From: Pycnococcus provasolii
Taxonomy: Eukaryota > Chlorophyta > Pseudoscourfieldiophyceae > Pseudoscourfieldiales > Pycnococcaceae
Assembly (NCBI GenBank): GCA_938743325.2
Contig: OW568893.1
Span: forward strand, 1-64,000
Reading direction: 5' to 3'
Length of the DNA: 64,000 nucleotides
Shown here: positions 48,974-60,717 of the stretch, piece after piece
Layout of the letters: each line of letters begins with the position of its first letter
Numbering within the stretch: the stretch's first letter is position 1
Position numbers and translations under genes: made by a program
Notes under the pieces: generated by a model
Database searches by the model: none
Told to the model about the DNA's origin: nothing
The model's input: the letters and a program-made list of their open reading frames with translations, nothing else

Positions 48974-50761
48974 ATGGCGTCCATGGCGTCGTCGTCCTTG
49001 TCTCTGCACTCTCGTCCTCGTCCCTCGCGTTTTCACCTGCGCACTGTTGCCCGCGACTTCCCCAAGCCGTCCCAGATTGATAAGACGGACAACTACAAAC
49101 AAGCGCAAGCTCTTAGCGCGAAGCTCAAGTCCAACGTCGTTGCGAAGGAACAATCCAAGAAAGTTGCCATCATCGGGGGAGGGCTCTCGGGACTCGCGTG
49201 CGCCAAGTACCTCAGTGACGCGGGACACACGCCGATTGTCCTGGAGGCGCGCGACGTACTAGGCGGAAAGGTGTCCGCGTGGCAAGACAAGGATGGAGAC
49301 TGGATCGAAACGGGACTGCACATCTTCTTCGGCGCATACCCGAACATGATGAACCTATTCAACGAACTCGACATCGAAGATCGACTGCAGTGGAAAACGC
49401 ACAAGATGATCTTCGCCATGCAGGAACTGCCGGGAGAGTTCACAACCTTCGACTTCGTGCCAGGCATCCCCGCACCTTTCAACTTCGGACTCGCCATCCT
49501 CATGAACCAGAAGATGCTCACACTCGCGGAAAAAATCCAAACCGCGCCGCCGCTCATACCCATGCTCATCGAAGGACAGGACTTCATCGACGAGCAGGAC
49601 GAACTCAGCGTGCTCGACTTCATGCGCAAGTACGGCATGCCCGACCGAATCAACGAGGAAGTGTTCATCAGCATGGCGAAGGCTCTCGACTTCATCGACC
49701 CAGACAAGCTGTCCATGACCGTCGTGCTCACAGCCATGAACCGATTCCTCAACGAAACGGACGGACTGCAGATGGCGTTCTTGGACGGAAACCAACCTGA
49801 GAGGCTGTGTGCACCCATGGTCGAGCACATCGAGGCACGGGGGGGTGAGGTGAAGTTGAACCAGCGATTCCGAGAGTTCGTGCTGAGCGAGGATGGCACG
49901 AAGGTTGAGGGACTTCGCATGCGCGGCGGCGAGGTGATTGAAGCGGACGAGTACATCAGCGCGATGCCCGTCGACATCATGAAGCGACTCATGCCCAAGG
50001 AGTGGGCGAACATGCCGTACTTCAGGCAAGTTCGCGAGCTCGAGGGAATCCCGGTGATCAACATTCACATGTGGTTCGATCGTAAGCTCACTAGCGTCGA
50101 CCACCTCTGCTTCAGCCGCTCGCCGCTGCTTAGCGTGTACGCGGACATGAGCACGTGCTGCAAGGAGTACGCGGACGACGAAAGGAGCATGCTTGAGCTC
50201 GTCTTTGCGCCCTGCTCGCCCCTCGCGGGTGGGAAAACCAACTGGATCGCCAAGTCTGACGAGGAGATTGTGGAAGCGACCATGAAGGAGCTTGCGCGCC
50301 TCTTCCCCACGGAGATTGGGCCCGGCGCGCCAGACGGAGGTGCGGTGCTACGCAAGAGTGCGGTTGTCAAGACTCCGCGCAGCGTGTATGCCGCCATCCC
50401 AGGCAGGAACAAGTACCGCCCGAGCCAGGAGACACCCATCGAGAACTTCACGCTCGCGGGTGACTGGACGAGCCAGAAGTTCCTCGGCAGCATGGAGGGT
50501 GCCATCCTTGCCGGCAAACTTGCGGCGGAGGTTGTGACGGACCGGTCTGCGGGCAGGCCGACGCAGGGCATCAAGTCGGTCCAGCAGCACGTCATCGACG
50601 AGGCGAACAAAGCATCCGAGGAAGTGCCGGTGGGCCTTGATCTCGACAGCGATAGCGCATTCGTGTATGGAGGTGGCGAGGAGATGTCACAACGAAGCGA
50701 GGAGGCTCTGCAAAATCAGGATAAGGAGCAACTCGAGGCGGCCACCGTTGCAGCTCGTTGA
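48974..50761 (+). CDS. PDS: 15-cis-phytoene desaturase, plastid, 595 aa
   Basis: PDS makes zeta-carotene from phytoene in the plastid, with plastoquinone as acceptor. Residues 1-40 are Ser/Arg-rich and acid-poor (transit peptide). The dinucleotide fold [20 protein letters not shown] starts near 63, followed by [15 protein letters not shown] and [37 protein letters not shown] near the end is the second FAD-contact signature. This is the plant/cyanobacterial type (CrtP), not bacterial CrtI. ATG 48974 has a strong context (CACCATGG). There are no introns. It is convergent with the RB gene. Confidence 0.97.
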   Translation: MASMASSSLSLHSRPRPSRFHLRTVARDFPKPSQIDKTDNYKQAQALSAKLKSNVVAKEQSKKVAIIGGGLSGLACAKYLSDAGHTPIVLEARDVLGGKVSAWQDKDGDWIETGLHIFFGAYPNMMNLFNELDIEDRLQWKTHKMIFAMQELPGEFTTFDFVPGIPAPFNFGLAILMNQKMLTLAEKIQTAPPLIPMLIEGQDFIDEQDELSVLDFMRKYGMPDRINEEVFISMAKALDFIDPDKLSMTVVLTAMNRFLNETDGLQMAFLDGNQPERLCAPMVEHIEARGGEVKLNQRFREFVLSEDGTKVEGLRMRGGEVIEADEYISAMPVDIMKRLMPKEWANMPYFRQVRELEGIPVINIHMWFDRKLTSVDHLCFSRSPLLSVYADMSTCCKEYADDERSMLELVFAPCSPLAGGKTNWIAKSDEEIVEATMKELARLFPTEIGPGAPDGGAVLRKSAVVKTPRSVYAAIPGRNKYRPSQETPIENFTLAGDWTSQKFLGSMEGAILAGKLAAEVVTDRSAGRPTQGIKSVQQHVIDEANKASEEVPVGLDLDSDSAFVYGGGEEMSQRSEEALQNQDKEQLEAATVAAR

Positions 50762-50934
50762 GCTTTGCACACAACAACGCGCCCACCTCACGAGTTAGTA
50801 AATAAGAGATTTTTTGTTTTTTTACCTATGTGTTTTTTACTTTCCAAAAAAAAAGAAAAAAGAGCGTCGCCATGTTTTTTGGTTGGTTTCCCCTTCACTT
50901 CTTTAAGCGGGGGACGCGGCGATAATGCGTCCCG

Positions 50935-53900
50935 TCAGTCGTCGTGCACCTCGCGTCCACCCGTCACGCGTGCGTTGATTCCCATGAGATCTCTCGAAGG
51001 ACTCTGGAATGCCTGAATCGCCTCGCCCACGAATGCATACATGCTCCGACTTCGCGGGGTCATCACCAACGCATCCGCACGTCCATGCCTCAGATTAGAA
51101 ACGTACACGTTCTGACCCTGCGGTTTACGTGGGCTGCGCAGTCCGAACACTCTCGAAGGGCTTGCCGGACTAGCTGGGACGTCCGATCCGCCGACGCCTG
51201 CGCCATGTGCGGGAGTACGGTGGTGCAGCGGCGTCGCGGGAGCTGCCGCCGCCGCGGCAGCAGCCGTCGCCACGCGTGAACGAAGCTCCGCGTCGGCACC
51301 TGATGCCACCTGCGGCGTTCCACTTGGCTGCACAGCCGTTCCATTGTCCACAAAGTTGAGAAGAAAGCGCCTTACCGCGGGCACGAAGATGCGATTGTAG
51401 AACTTGATGATGTCGTCGCGTCTCAGAACGCGGAAGTTGGCGACTATTCCCGAGCTCGTTGTTCGGTCTCTAAACCTGTATCCCGTGTGTTGGTCAAGCA
51501 CCACGGCGCGGAACACCTCGTGCCTGTTCGGCGACATTCTCCGGTAGTGGTACAGGATGTCCCTGAATTGAACAGCATCTCCGTTGACGTTCCTGCAATT
51601 TTTCACCTTGCACACACCGTAGATGGTACAAAGCACGAGCTGATCCACGTGGCGGTTGTACAGCAGGTGCGTCTGCTCGTACAGCGCGTACTCGAGAACC
51701 GTGGCTGCCCTGAGCACGTACTCCTCGGGAAGGCGCAGGCGTTGGCAGAGGTCGTAGCAGCGAAGCGAGCACAGCTTGAACACCTTGCGCACAAACTGGA
51801 GAAGAACCGGCTCGTACGACGGGTGGCTCGACCCTCTCGACTGATCTCCACTTGCGTTGGGCATGCCAATGTGAGTTGGCATGTGCATTTCATCGCCCGC
51901 CGGAGATTCCACGCCCGCATTTCCGCTGATGCCGGCGATGGCATTGCCGCCACCGCCACCGTGGAACGGCTGAAATGCCCCCGTCGTTGGCGCCGCTGTG
52001 CCAGTCGTCGTCGTCGCCGCCGCCGCCGCGTCGTTGTTGTTGCTGTTCGATGCACCCTGGGCGTTGGCGTTCGCCACGTCCATGGGTGCGGTTCCGGCAC
52101 CCGCTCGGCATCCCACGAGGAGCTCGTACAGGTTGGAATCTCTCTGCCAAGCGAGGCTCTCGAGTACCGTCTCCTCGCACAGGCAGAGGTGCGTCTTCAG
52201 GCTGCGCGGCAGCTCGCTGCGAAGGTGCATGGCAAAGATGTCGACACCTCGGCTGAAGTCGAGAGGCGTGACGTCAATGCGCGAGCAGATGGCAGGGAAG
52301 GGCATGCCAGGCTCCTTGTAGGCGTCCGCGACGAGCTCCAGGCTGCACGCAAGCAGACCCTTTTGCAGCACCGTCGACGACTTGGCGGTCGGCGTCGACT
52401 GGATCACGCGTTCGTACACCAGCCAGAAAAGCGCGAGCGCCTCCGTGCGACGGCTGTATCGCATCTGGCTCAGCCGGCTCTGCTTCTCCTCGTTTGCGCT
52501 CGCGGCGAGCGTCAGCACCATGAGAGCGCTCTCGCCGCCGCCCGTCGGCTGCTGGTGCTGTGCCCCGTCGCCCTCGCCGTGGAGCGGAAATACGATGTCC
52601 GCACAGCGCGCCGCCATCTCCGCGCACCTGCGCACAGCCTCCTGCCCAAGAATCTCGGCGACGGAATCCGGCCACGTGGATGCAAATTCTTTTCTCGGCG
52701 GTGGTAAGAACAAGCGCGCCTTCTCCTTCAGCCACCTCGTCGCGTCGAGCGCGACGCTGATGGGCGTGTCGGGGACCGTTCCGGGAATACGCGAGGAAGT
52801 TGCGATGGGAGTGCCAAGCACCCCTGACGCGCCCGCCATGCCGTGCCTGATGGGCGTGTCGAATCCGGACGCGCGCACAGCCGCCCTGTAGGCTGTTTGG
52901 GTAAGTGCTCCCGTGGTGGGTGCGGGACTTCTCAGCAGCGCGTTGGCATGCGAGTGAGGTGTCTGAGGTGTGATGCTGTCAAAGGCGCGCGCGAGGTGTC
53001 CACTCCCATGCGACGACGCTCTTGCCGGTGTGCCAGGAACGCCACCACCGCCACGGCTCGGTGTGCCAAGAGCCTCGCCCGTGACGAACACGCGTTCGTC
53101 CACTTCGAGGTGGCACTTCGCGTACTGCGTGCTCAGCACGCGAACGACACGTTTCGCATCGAGAAGGTTCGTCTTGTCTCCCACGAAATGCGCCTTGAGT
53201 CCGGCGTGGAAGGGGCCTAGCGGCTTCGCATCGTCGTCCAACTTGATCGCGTCGAACGTATCGCTGTCGTCGTCGTCAGCGGCAGCAGCTTCCTTGACGG
53301 CATCCTCCATGGCACCGTTGACGATGGACATGCGCGCCGCGACGCTCTCTTTGTTTGCGCCGAGGTGATTGCACAGAAGTGCAACGGCGTCGTTGGTTTC
53401 GGCGCTGGCATCGCCGCTGAGCGTTGTGACGGCGGTATCTGTGAGGTGCGTGCTCGTCGCGTGCGCGAGAAGGTATGCCATAGTTGCCATCATGAGCTCG
53501 AAGCTGTCGACGATGCTCACGAACGTGTCCGCCCCAAATGCTCGTACGCGCACGACTAAGAAGAGCAGCCACGCAAATTCGCGCAGGGCATCGCGCGCGT
53601 CGGATGCGAACAGGCTGTGCACGAGGTCTCTGTTTTTCTTTGACAGCGCGATGTCGACGACGAATCTCTGCCTGAGTTCCTTGGTTCCGAACGGGTCTTC
53701 GTGCGCCGCCTCGGGGAAGTGGAGTGCGGAGCTGCTGTTGTTGTTGTCGTTGCTGTCGTCGTTGTTGTTGTTGTTGTCCGAAACGTCGTCGTGCGTCATG
53801 ATCATTTTCGTCTCCGCCAGAAAGGTCGGCATCGTTGCAAAGAAGTCGACGACGGGTATGCCAAACTTTTTCAGGATTTGCGACAGCGTCATGATGTCCA

Positions 53901-54363
53901 TGGAGGGTGTCTGCTTGTGGTGATGTTTTTTGCACACGAACAGCGCGCACGCACACCACATCTTGTGGTTGTGCATCTGCTGTGGGTTTTCCTTGTCTAG
54001 TTTGTCCAAGTTTGGCTTAGATTTTTCCAGCAGAGAAACGGACGAGGTGATGACGTCGTCGGGAAGCAAGCTCGACGCCTCGTTCTCCTGCTCCTGCTCC
54101 TCCTCCTCTGTGAAGAGTACTGTTTTGATTGCCGACACAGTCGGCGGCCAAACGATGGAATCAGGAGGAGTTGATGTGTTGTTGTTATTATTTGCAGCAT
54201 CACCAGACTCACGTAACTTCGTTTTCTTATTCTTTATTGACAAACCAGCAGCAGCAGCAGCATCGTTGTCATCATGAGCATGAGCATGAGGTGACTTCGA
54301 CTTTTCCGCATCATCACCATCATCACCACCACGAGCCCGTTTCTTACCCGCGGGAGCCACCAT
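50935..54363 (-). CDS. RBR: Retinoblastoma-related protein (RB/MAT3), 1142 aa
   Basis: RB proteins bind E2F/DP and control cell-cycle entry and, in green algae, size-dependent division (MAT3). The N-terminal region (about 125-320) has the RB_N/DUF3452 type segment KMWCACALFVCKK and ILKKFGIPVVDFF. TP-rich residues (about 430-540, GTPSRGGG, SITPQTPHSH) offer many CDK-type S/TP sites. Domain A starts TPISVALDATRWLKEKARLF; domain B includes SYEPVLLQFVRKVFKLCS and LVLCTIYGVCKV (cyclin-fold core), and RRDDIIKFYNRIFVP is the post-B segment. ATG 54363 (MVAPAGKKRARGG, CACCATGG) is preferred over the upstream frame. It is longer than most plant RBR proteins because of Asn/Asp and Ala inserts. Confidence 0.95.
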   Translation of the reverse strand: MVAPAGKKRARGGDDGDDAEKSKSPHAHAHDDNDAAAAAGLSIKNKKTKLRESGDAANNNNNTSTPPDSIVWPPTVSAIKTVLFTEEEEQEQENEASSLLPDDVITSSVSLLEKSKPNLDKLDKENPQQMHNHKMWCACALFVCKKHHHKQTPSMDIMTLSQILKKFGIPVVDFFATMPTFLAETKMIMTHDDVSDNNNNNDDSNDNNNSSSALHFPEAAHEDPFGTKELRQRFVVDIALSKKNRDLVHSLFASDARDALREFAWLLFLVVRVRAFGADTFVSIVDSFELMMATMAYLLAHATSTHLTDTAVTTLSGDASAETNDAVALLCNHLGANKESVAARMSIVNGAMEDAVKEAAAADDDDSDTFDAIKLDDDAKPLGPFHAGLKAHFVGDKTNLLDAKRVVRVLSTQYAKCHLEVDERVFVTGEALGTPSRGGGGVPGTPARASSHGSGHLARAFDSITPQTPHSHANALLRSPAPTTGALTQTAYRAAVRASGFDTPIRHGMAGASGVLGTPIATSSRIPGTVPDTPISVALDATRWLKEKARLFLPPPRKEFASTWPDSVAEILGQEAVRRCAEMAARCADIVFPLHGEGDGAQHQQPTGGGESALMVLTLAASANEEKQSRLSQMRYSRRTEALALFWLVYERVIQSTPTAKSSTVLQKGLLACSLELVADAYKEPGMPFPAICSRIDVTPLDFSRGVDIFAMHLRSELPRSLKTHLCLCEETVLESLAWQRDSNLYELLVGCRAGAGTAPMDVANANAQGASNSNNNDAAAAATTTTGTAAPTTGAFQPFHGGGGGNAIAGISGNAGVESPAGDEMHMPTHIGMPNASGDQSRGSSHPSYEPVLLQFVRKVFKLCSLRCYDLCQRLRLPEEYVLRAATVLEYALYEQTHLLYNRHVDQLVLCTIYGVCKVKNCRNVNGDAVQFRDILYHYRRMSPNRHEVFRAVVLDQHTGYRFRDRTTSSGIVANFRVLRRDDIIKFYNRIFVPAVRRFLLNFVDNGTAVQPSGTPQVASGADAELRSRVATAAAAAAAAPATPLHHRTPAHGAGVGGSDVPASPASPSRVFGLRSPRKPQGQNVYVSNLRHGRADALVMTPRSRSMYAFVGEAIQAFQSPSRDLMGINARVTGGREVHDD

Positions 54364-55573
54364 GGTAAAACTGACTGAGCTGAGCAGAAAAATGAAAAAT
54401 GAAAAAACACACACACGCACAAGGAGTCAAGAGGAAAGAGCAGATGACACCTGTAGACGTCCACCAAACCAAGACACCAAGGAAGCAAAGAAACACAGGT
54501 GTTTCTTTCACACACAGCTGCCACAAGCAAGAAGCAACCTACTAGGGCGAAAGAATACACGAGTTCGCGACAGTGAGCAGAACGAGAATGAGAATGAGAA
54601 TGAACAAAGCAGGCTTCTTCAAACTTTGTGCTGAACTGTCTTGTCTTGTGATGCGAAGACAACAAGACCTTGAGAGTTGTTGCTGCTGCCGCTGCTCGCT
54701 GCTCGCTGCCGCTGCCGCTGATGTTGTAAGCTCTACAAGACTCGCCCGGCTACGCCGTTCTCGCCCGAGTGTAAGCTCTACAAGACTCGCCCGGCTACGC
54801 CGTTCTCGCCCGTTTATGGAGAGTGAACCAACGGGCACTGCTGCGGTGCGTTGATGGTGTGAAATGGCGCAATGGGGCGAGGGAGGAGGGAAAGCAGGGT
54901 CCCGAGGAAAGCAGGCCGAAGTTTTTTCTCTAATCAGGACGTGCTAGAAAAAGAACAGGGGAAAGGGGAACAGGGATCGCACCACCTACCTCACTCGCCT
55001 TCGTTCCCCTGTCCTGTCCTCGCCGACGGGGCCCCTCGGTAGAACTCGGTCTTGTTCCCCCCTCCTGCCTCCCTCCCGTTCCCGTCCTGACGTCAATGGG
55101 ACAGCAAAAGCGCGGGAGAGTGAGTCCCCCCGGCAGCCCGGTGGGGCTGGTGGGGAGTGCCGCTTCAGGACAACGAGCCCCTTCCTAGGGGGTAGGCCTT
55201 CCTAAACGGTGAGGCCCCCCCCCCTCTGATGGCGTCAGATGGAGATGGTTTTTCTCGTGATACTCCCAGGCTGCCAGGGGGCCTCGTTAGTCTATCGCCC
55301 CAGGCTGCCAGGCCGAGGGGAGTAGGCCTGTCTGTGTACGGGTTTCCCCCGTCCTACAGTAAACCCTTGCTACCTTTAGCGAAAGAGAGATGGTTAGGGT
55401 TTGGGTGATAGGGTTAGGGTTTACGATTTCCTTTAGGGTTACGGTTTACCTTTAGGCCTTTGCGTTTTCCCCTTGTTGTTTTTCTGGTGCCACCTCATCA
55501 TCATCGCACATCCCGCTCGAGCCCCTTGTCATTTTTCGTCGCCATTATTCTGTCATTTATTTCGGCGTCATTC
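54364..55573. promoter_or_regulatory. 1.2-kb divergent spacer, RB / START-like gene
   Basis: 54726-54812 is a 45-bp unit (TAAGCTCTACAAGACTCGCC...) repeated twice in tandem. 55268-55312 has two CCAGGCTGCCAGG motifs related to the subtelomeric junction motif core. 55391-55456 contains five TTAGGGTT-like motifs in the orientation opposite to the left telomere, about 120-180 bp upstream of the START-like gene. No gene seen; short frames are low-complexity. Confidence 0.5.
54726..54812. repeat. 45-bp tandem repeat, two copies
   Basis: 54726-54770 and 54771-54812 are identical except near the ends. Confidence 0.85.
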
Positions 55574-56407
55574 ATGCCTCCTCCTCCTCCAGTGTCAAAA
55601 GTCCCTCATGATGGTGCTCTCTCTTTCAGAGAAACTGAAACTGCCGTCAGCTCGTGCACGCCCTACAATGACAACGACAACGACAATGATGAGTCCTCAT
55701 CACACTCCCGTGATGAGAATAATAAACATAAGAATAAGAAGAAACGTAATAGACGCAGGTTCATTCCCATTCTCACAAGACATGTTTCTTTCTGGGGAGG
55801 TTTCTTGCCTGCTTCAGTCGTCAGTGTTGGTTGGTTTGTACACTTACAGTTACACAGGAGGAGCAAGTCTAGGAAATCTACGTACGTCAAATCAAGGGGG
55901 GATGATACCAGTGTGCACTGCAAGCAATCCTCAAAGGCGATTCAGTGCGAAGTTGTCGCGCCTCGTATTTCCTACGAAGCATTCGTAAGAGCTGTCAACG
56001 ACCTAAGCAAGTACGGCGACTTGCCCATGCACGACGCGTGCATTCACCACAAACCGGACTTTGTCACGTGCGTCGTGAGACCGCCGATGGTCTCACCGCG
56101 CATATACACCATTCAAGTCAAAAAACATAACCAAGGAAACTTCACGTGGAAACTCGCCAAGCCGCCAAACAAACACGCGCAAACGCAAAGCGACCACTTG
56201 AAAAATAAATACGACGCATACCCCATGGCGAAAAACGAAGGAGAGTGGCGCATACGCGCGGCAGGAAAGGGAGGAAAGGGCACGCACGCATTCTACGAAA
56301 GCAGGTCGGAACCTGGTGGGTCGGTTCCAGCACGCGTCGCAACGTGGGGAGAAGCACGCACGGCGCCTGACGTCATGCGCCACTTTGCCAAAGTCGCAAG
56401 CAAATAA
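55574..56407 (+). CDS. START-like (SRPBCC) lipid-binding-type protein, 277 aa
   Basis: From ATG 55574 the first 65 residues are Pro- then Asn/Asp-rich, followed by a Lys/Arg-rich run and a hydrophobic stretch FWGGFLPASVVSVGWFVHL (about 85-103), a possible membrane anchor. The C-terminal 160 residues resemble a START-type cup: ISYEAFVRAVNDLSKYGDLP, PPMVSPRIYTIQVKK, EWRIRAAGKGGKGTHAFYE and the closing helix region EPGGSVPARVATWGEARTAP. Such domains bind lipids or other hydrophobic ligands; the ligand is unknown. TGTAA is at 56410-56414, directly after the stop. Confidence 0.7.
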   Translation: MPPPPPVSKVPHDGALSFRETETAVSSCTPYNDNDNDNDESSSHSRDENNKHKNKKKRNRRRFIPILTRHVSFWGGFLPASVVSVGWFVHLQLHRRSKSRKSTYVKSRGDDTSVHCKQSSKAIQCEVVAPRISYEAFVRAVNDLSKYGDLPMHDACIHHKPDFVTCVVRPPMVSPRIYTIQVKKHNQGNFTWKLAKPPNKHAQTQSDHLKNKYDAYPMAKNEGEWRIRAAGKGGKGTHAFYESRSEPGGSVPARVATWGEARTAPDVMRHFAKVASK

Positions 56408-56409
56408 CA

Positions 56410-56414
56410 TGTAA
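56410..56414 (+). terminator. TGTAA poly(A) signal of the START-like gene
   Basis: TGTAA begins 3 bp after the stop codon. Confidence 0.5.
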
Positions 56415-56475
56415 TATCCACTCCACATTATCGCAATAATAATAATATGTTAATGGTTTTTGGGTTTCTTTTTAG

Positions 56476-59400
56476 TTACGACGACAAAACAGCACGAACG
56501 CCGCACGAATACACAACCTGAACCACCTCGAACAGGCTCGCGAAACTTGTTGGCCAAACGTACTTGTCTGTGCTGATGCCACCGGCATAGCCAAGCTTCT
56601 CAAGCGCCAACGACGCCGACGAGCAGGCAGCTCGGAAACTCTCCGGAATCGGCACGTCGACGGGCATGTCGAGCATCGCGTCGTCCTCCTTTCCAGGAAC
56701 CACATACCCAACGCCGACGCGACGGCCGCCAAGAGCATGCACGCGCATCCAGCAGTCGCTTTCACCTAGCTGCACACGGAAGGAATACACGCCATCCGCA
56801 ACAACAACAGATGACGTGCTCGGAAGAGCATTGACACTTGCCAAGTCGCCGCCGTCAACCAGATCGGCAAGAGCGGCGTCCACGCGATGGTCGAGTGCCG
56901 CACAAATCACACGGAGTACAGGGAGAGATGCGGCCAGCGCATCCACGACAAGCTGGCCGGATCCGTCACGGGCCAGCTCGCAGGCGTGCATATCGTAAGA
57001 TTGAACACGACGGAGTGCCGATGCCACAGACGAGGGAGATACCGTCATCGCCAAGTCGACGCAGTCAATCGAGACGTGTCCGGAGGATGGCGCGGGCCAT
57101 GCAAACGACACCTCGCAAGGCGCGAGAACGGCGACGTTCACTGCGCGAAGTGCGGAATCACGCATGACGCCGTCGCCGATGCTTGAGTCGCTGGATGATG
57201 CCTGCACCACACGTGCATGGCTGGCAGCATCCAAGGCGCCCGAGCCCACGCTCACAAGAAACCGAAGAGGGCCATCCGAACGACAGCTCACACGACATGC
57301 AGCCTCCCATGCATGCGAAGACGGTCCGGCGGATTCAGCGACAACGCCAAGACTCAAAGGAAGCGACTTGATTCTCTTCAGGTGGCGCAGCGCGGAAGAT
57401 GCGCACCCTTGCACGCGAGAGAAGAACGAAGATGCTTGCAGCACCGCAGCCGCGGCATCGGAGGGTGGGCGGCTATCCCACGGAGGATCGTCGGCATCAA
57501 GAGGGATGTCCACCGTGCCGTCGTCACGCACCAAACCGGGAACGCCGTAAGCGCAAGCAACACGGCGCAGGCCGGGGTGCTCAAGACGCACGTGCCACGA
57601 AAGTGCGCCATCCACGGATGCCGGCGGCACGAGGTGGGCCGCCATGCCGTGCAGCATGCTGTACGCCTCGCAGCGCAGGCCGAGCGAGAGAGCGACGTCG
57701 ACGTCATCCTCGTCGCTCGGCGGCGTGTGGGACATTTGACGTATCACGCACGCCGCGCTGCCGTGGCAGAGGTCCTCGAGGCATGCGCACACGCCACTCA
57801 GCCACGACAGGCGAACCTCCGCGCGTAGCTGACGTGCCGCCATCGAGGCGTCAGACACCGGCGCCGGTGCGGAGTGAAGAATGCGTGGAGGAACCGCGGC
57901 GTGCCATCCAAGCGGAGACGTGACGACGTGCACAACGTGCCGTGCAGCCTGCTCTCTCGCGCCATCCGCGCAAATGCAAGCGAGGCATGTCCACACGAGC
58001 GCCTTTGGTGGAAGCGTGATGGGTGCGTCATCGTGCCGACGCCAGGTAAGACCTGGAGTCGGCGGAGTCGAAGGAACGAGCCAAACCACCGCGGCGGGGA
58101 TGGACGACGACGAGCCCCAGAACGGTACAACGTCGTCTGCTTTGGCACGTGCGGCGATCGCCGACATCGCCGCGCGCGTCGCACTCGCTGGAAGCGCCTT
58201 GACAGCATTCGTCGACGCCGCCTGCACCTCCGCCGCCGATGCAGCGCACGTGACGAGAGCGCGAAGCTTTCCCAGCGTGCGCCAGATATCCACCACAGTC
58301 TCGGAACGTGCGACGGACGTCGTCGCCTCGGTGAGCCCGTCGGCGGCAGCCTTGAGAGGAGCGTCCATGTCGCCTTGCAGGCCGCACTGCCGCATCCTCT
58401 CCTCATCCTCGGGGTCAAGAGCACACTTGACACGAACCGCGCCGGAGCTCGCAATGAGTGTCACGGAAGCACGCGCACGCTGCCATCGCACGTCGATACG
58501 TGGGAGTTCCCAGAGCAGCAGCGGTGAAGCTTCGTTGTCGTCAACATCAGCCTTCATTTCCACTTGATCCTGAGGCTCCACCACCGCAACCTCCCCCTCA
58601 CCCTCCGCCTCCGCGGGCATTGACGCTCGCAAGGCTTCGCAGATGGGTGCGAGGCGCCTGCGCGCCGCGCGCCGAAGCGTTTCCTGCAGCACGGCTGCAC
58701 CGTCGCCCTGCAGCAGCATTTGGTCGTCGAGCGCGTCGTCGTTCACGTGCGCAGTCAGCGCAAGCTCGACGTGACGCAGCTCTCTCCGCCTTTGCTTCTT
58801 TTCCGCGGCAGCGTCGACGCCTTCGCCTTGTGGGCTCTCCTCGAGGGACACGAGCGTCTTCGTGACCGCGATGGCGACACGTGGCGGCCAAGGCGCGCCG
58901 TCGCCAGGATTGGGAACATCTCTCCACACCGTAACGTCGATAGACTTTGTCGAGCGCGTCGCACTCATCTCCCAGCTGGGCCAGCGACCTGCGTCAACGA
59001 GCGAAGCGATGGTGTCCGGCACGCGCTCCAGCTTCGCCGCGGGCGAGTCATTCTCCACGAACGTCGCGCATGCCGTGAACACGCCGTCGGCGCGGTAGCA
59101 GAGTGATGCGAGCGTCGACTTGAGAGCCTGGAAGGCAATGTCGAGGCACGCACCGTGGACAGTAAGATGCATGCGAGTGAGGTGATCCAGGGGCGGTGGC
59201 GATGACGACGGTGCTTCCGCTTCGTCGGGTGATGACGTGGTGGATGTGGGCGGCGCCGCGAGGCATGTCACCGCACGGCGCATGAGGCTGTTCGCGTGGC
59301 TGGCAAGCGAGGCGGCGCTGAGTACGGCACTTCCAGTAAGAAGGCGCACCTCCTTCACGGCCCACGATGCCTCGAACGACGTTCCGCCTGCATCGCCACG

Positions 59401-59936
59401 TGGCATGAGGTACACCACCGCCTCGTACACGCCGGGGCAAACGAGCGTAGCATCCGCGACGTCGCATGGAATCTCAATGTTTTCGTCCCGAAGAACGTCG
59501 TCAGACGTGGGCAATTCGGGAGATGGCTTCAAACGACAGCCTCGCGGCAGCTCCCCGTCCAGCACAAGACGCGCCCGAACGTTTGCAGCCGCCGCCAGCA
59601 CGGCATCGCGCGCCGCGCCTGGCCGCCGTCGCCTCAGCGGCAGATGCGCGTGCGCTGGAGGTGGCAGAGCGTGCTGCCGTATGCTCCACGGAAGCGTCGC
59701 CGCCGCCGTTCGACGGAGGAAGACGGCGAGCGCCGTAGGCACGTCGTGCACGGGTGCGCGGAACTGCGACTCCGCTGCGGCGTACAGGTAGTAAAGTGCG
59801 TCCGCCGCCTCTGTGCGCGCGTGCTTGGCCGATGCTGCCCGCTCCGCTGCGACAGACGCGGCATGCGCCGCGGCAAAGGGACTCAGGTGCTGCTGCTGCT
59901 GCTGCTGCTGCTGCCTGCTCTCCTGCTTCTTCTGCT

Positions 59937-59970
<34 letters not shown>

Positions 59971-60354
59971 CCCTCCTCTCGCGCGTTTGCGCGTGGACGA
60001 CGTCGGTGGCGCAGGCGCGGGCGCCTCTCCGACAGCGTCCTGGTTTTCCTCCGCACTTTTCAGAAGGACGAGTAGCCTGAGCAGTCTCTGCCTGGCAGCG
60101 TCGAGCGCATTGAGGATAAGCGTCGAGCGCGCGTGTGCGGACGACGACCCGTTCTCGTCATCTTCAGATAGGGACGCCGCTTCGCGTATGGCAGCTGCGA
60201 GCGACGCGCGCACGGACGACGCGGCGGTGGCAGTGAGCAGGGGGAGCGAGACGTCTGCGGCGGACGCGTGTCCGAGGCTGAACGACGGCGGCGGGCACTG
60301 CGCCTGCGCCTGCGCCGCGTCGGGCTGCGCGTCGGGCGCAGCCTGCAGCGCCAT
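56476..60354 (-). CDS. MED14: Mediator complex subunit MED14 (divergent), 1292 aa
   Basis: MED14 is the scaffold joining Mediator head, middle and tail. The N-terminal helical region has RSTLILNALDAARQRLLRLL then VLLKS, the MED14-typical LLVLVKW-like helix. Later YYLYAAAESQFRAPVHDVPT and ALAVFLRRTAAATLPWSI match the segment where metazoan and plant MED14 has a conserved Y/H-D-hydrophobic motif and a LP..I. A long beta/alpha tail follows, with poor conservation but suitable length (plant MED14 about 1700, others 900-1450). Ala, Gln and Ser runs near residue 150 come from GCC/CAG repeats. Identification rests mainly on the N-terminal region, so it is moderate. The ATG at 60354 is the first start. 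Confidence 0.7.
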
Positions 60355-60492
60355 GCTGGGAAGATGATTTCCCTGAGGCGAGAAAACGGCCCCAGGGGGG
60401 AGAAGGAAAAAGGGGCGTAGAAGCAGGGAGCGAAAACGGAGCAGGCCCTAACCCTAACTGCCCTAACTGCGATAGGGGGTCTGATCAGATCA
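60355..60492. other. Spacer with telomere-like motif next to retroelement remains
   Basis: 60444-60470 reads GGCCCTAACCCTAACTGCCCTAACTGC, a short degenerate telomeric stretch upstream of MED14 and immediately left of the direct repeat. Confidence 0.6.
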
Positions 60493-60663
60493 GGGAACCC
60501 CCCTGCCAATCCCGTCCTTTGGATTGTGTACAACTGTGCGACGACTTGAGAAGTAGTAACTGCAACGAGTCTTACACGAGATGTGTAATTACAGGTGGGG
60601 GCGCCCAACGACGAACGAATCGTTGGCAGGAGGTTGTCGTCGCGGTCGACTTCTCCATTTCCC
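60493..60663. repeat. 171-bp direct repeat, left copy
   Basis: Identical over 171 bp to 62386-62556 (offset 1893). It flanks the reverse-transcriptase/RNase H segment on its left. Identity suggests recent duplication or insertion. Confidence 0.95.
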
Positions 60664-60717
60664 CATGCCTGGCAGGAACGGCAAAGCCGAGCGTGCCAGA
60701 CACAGAGAGGGAGAACC

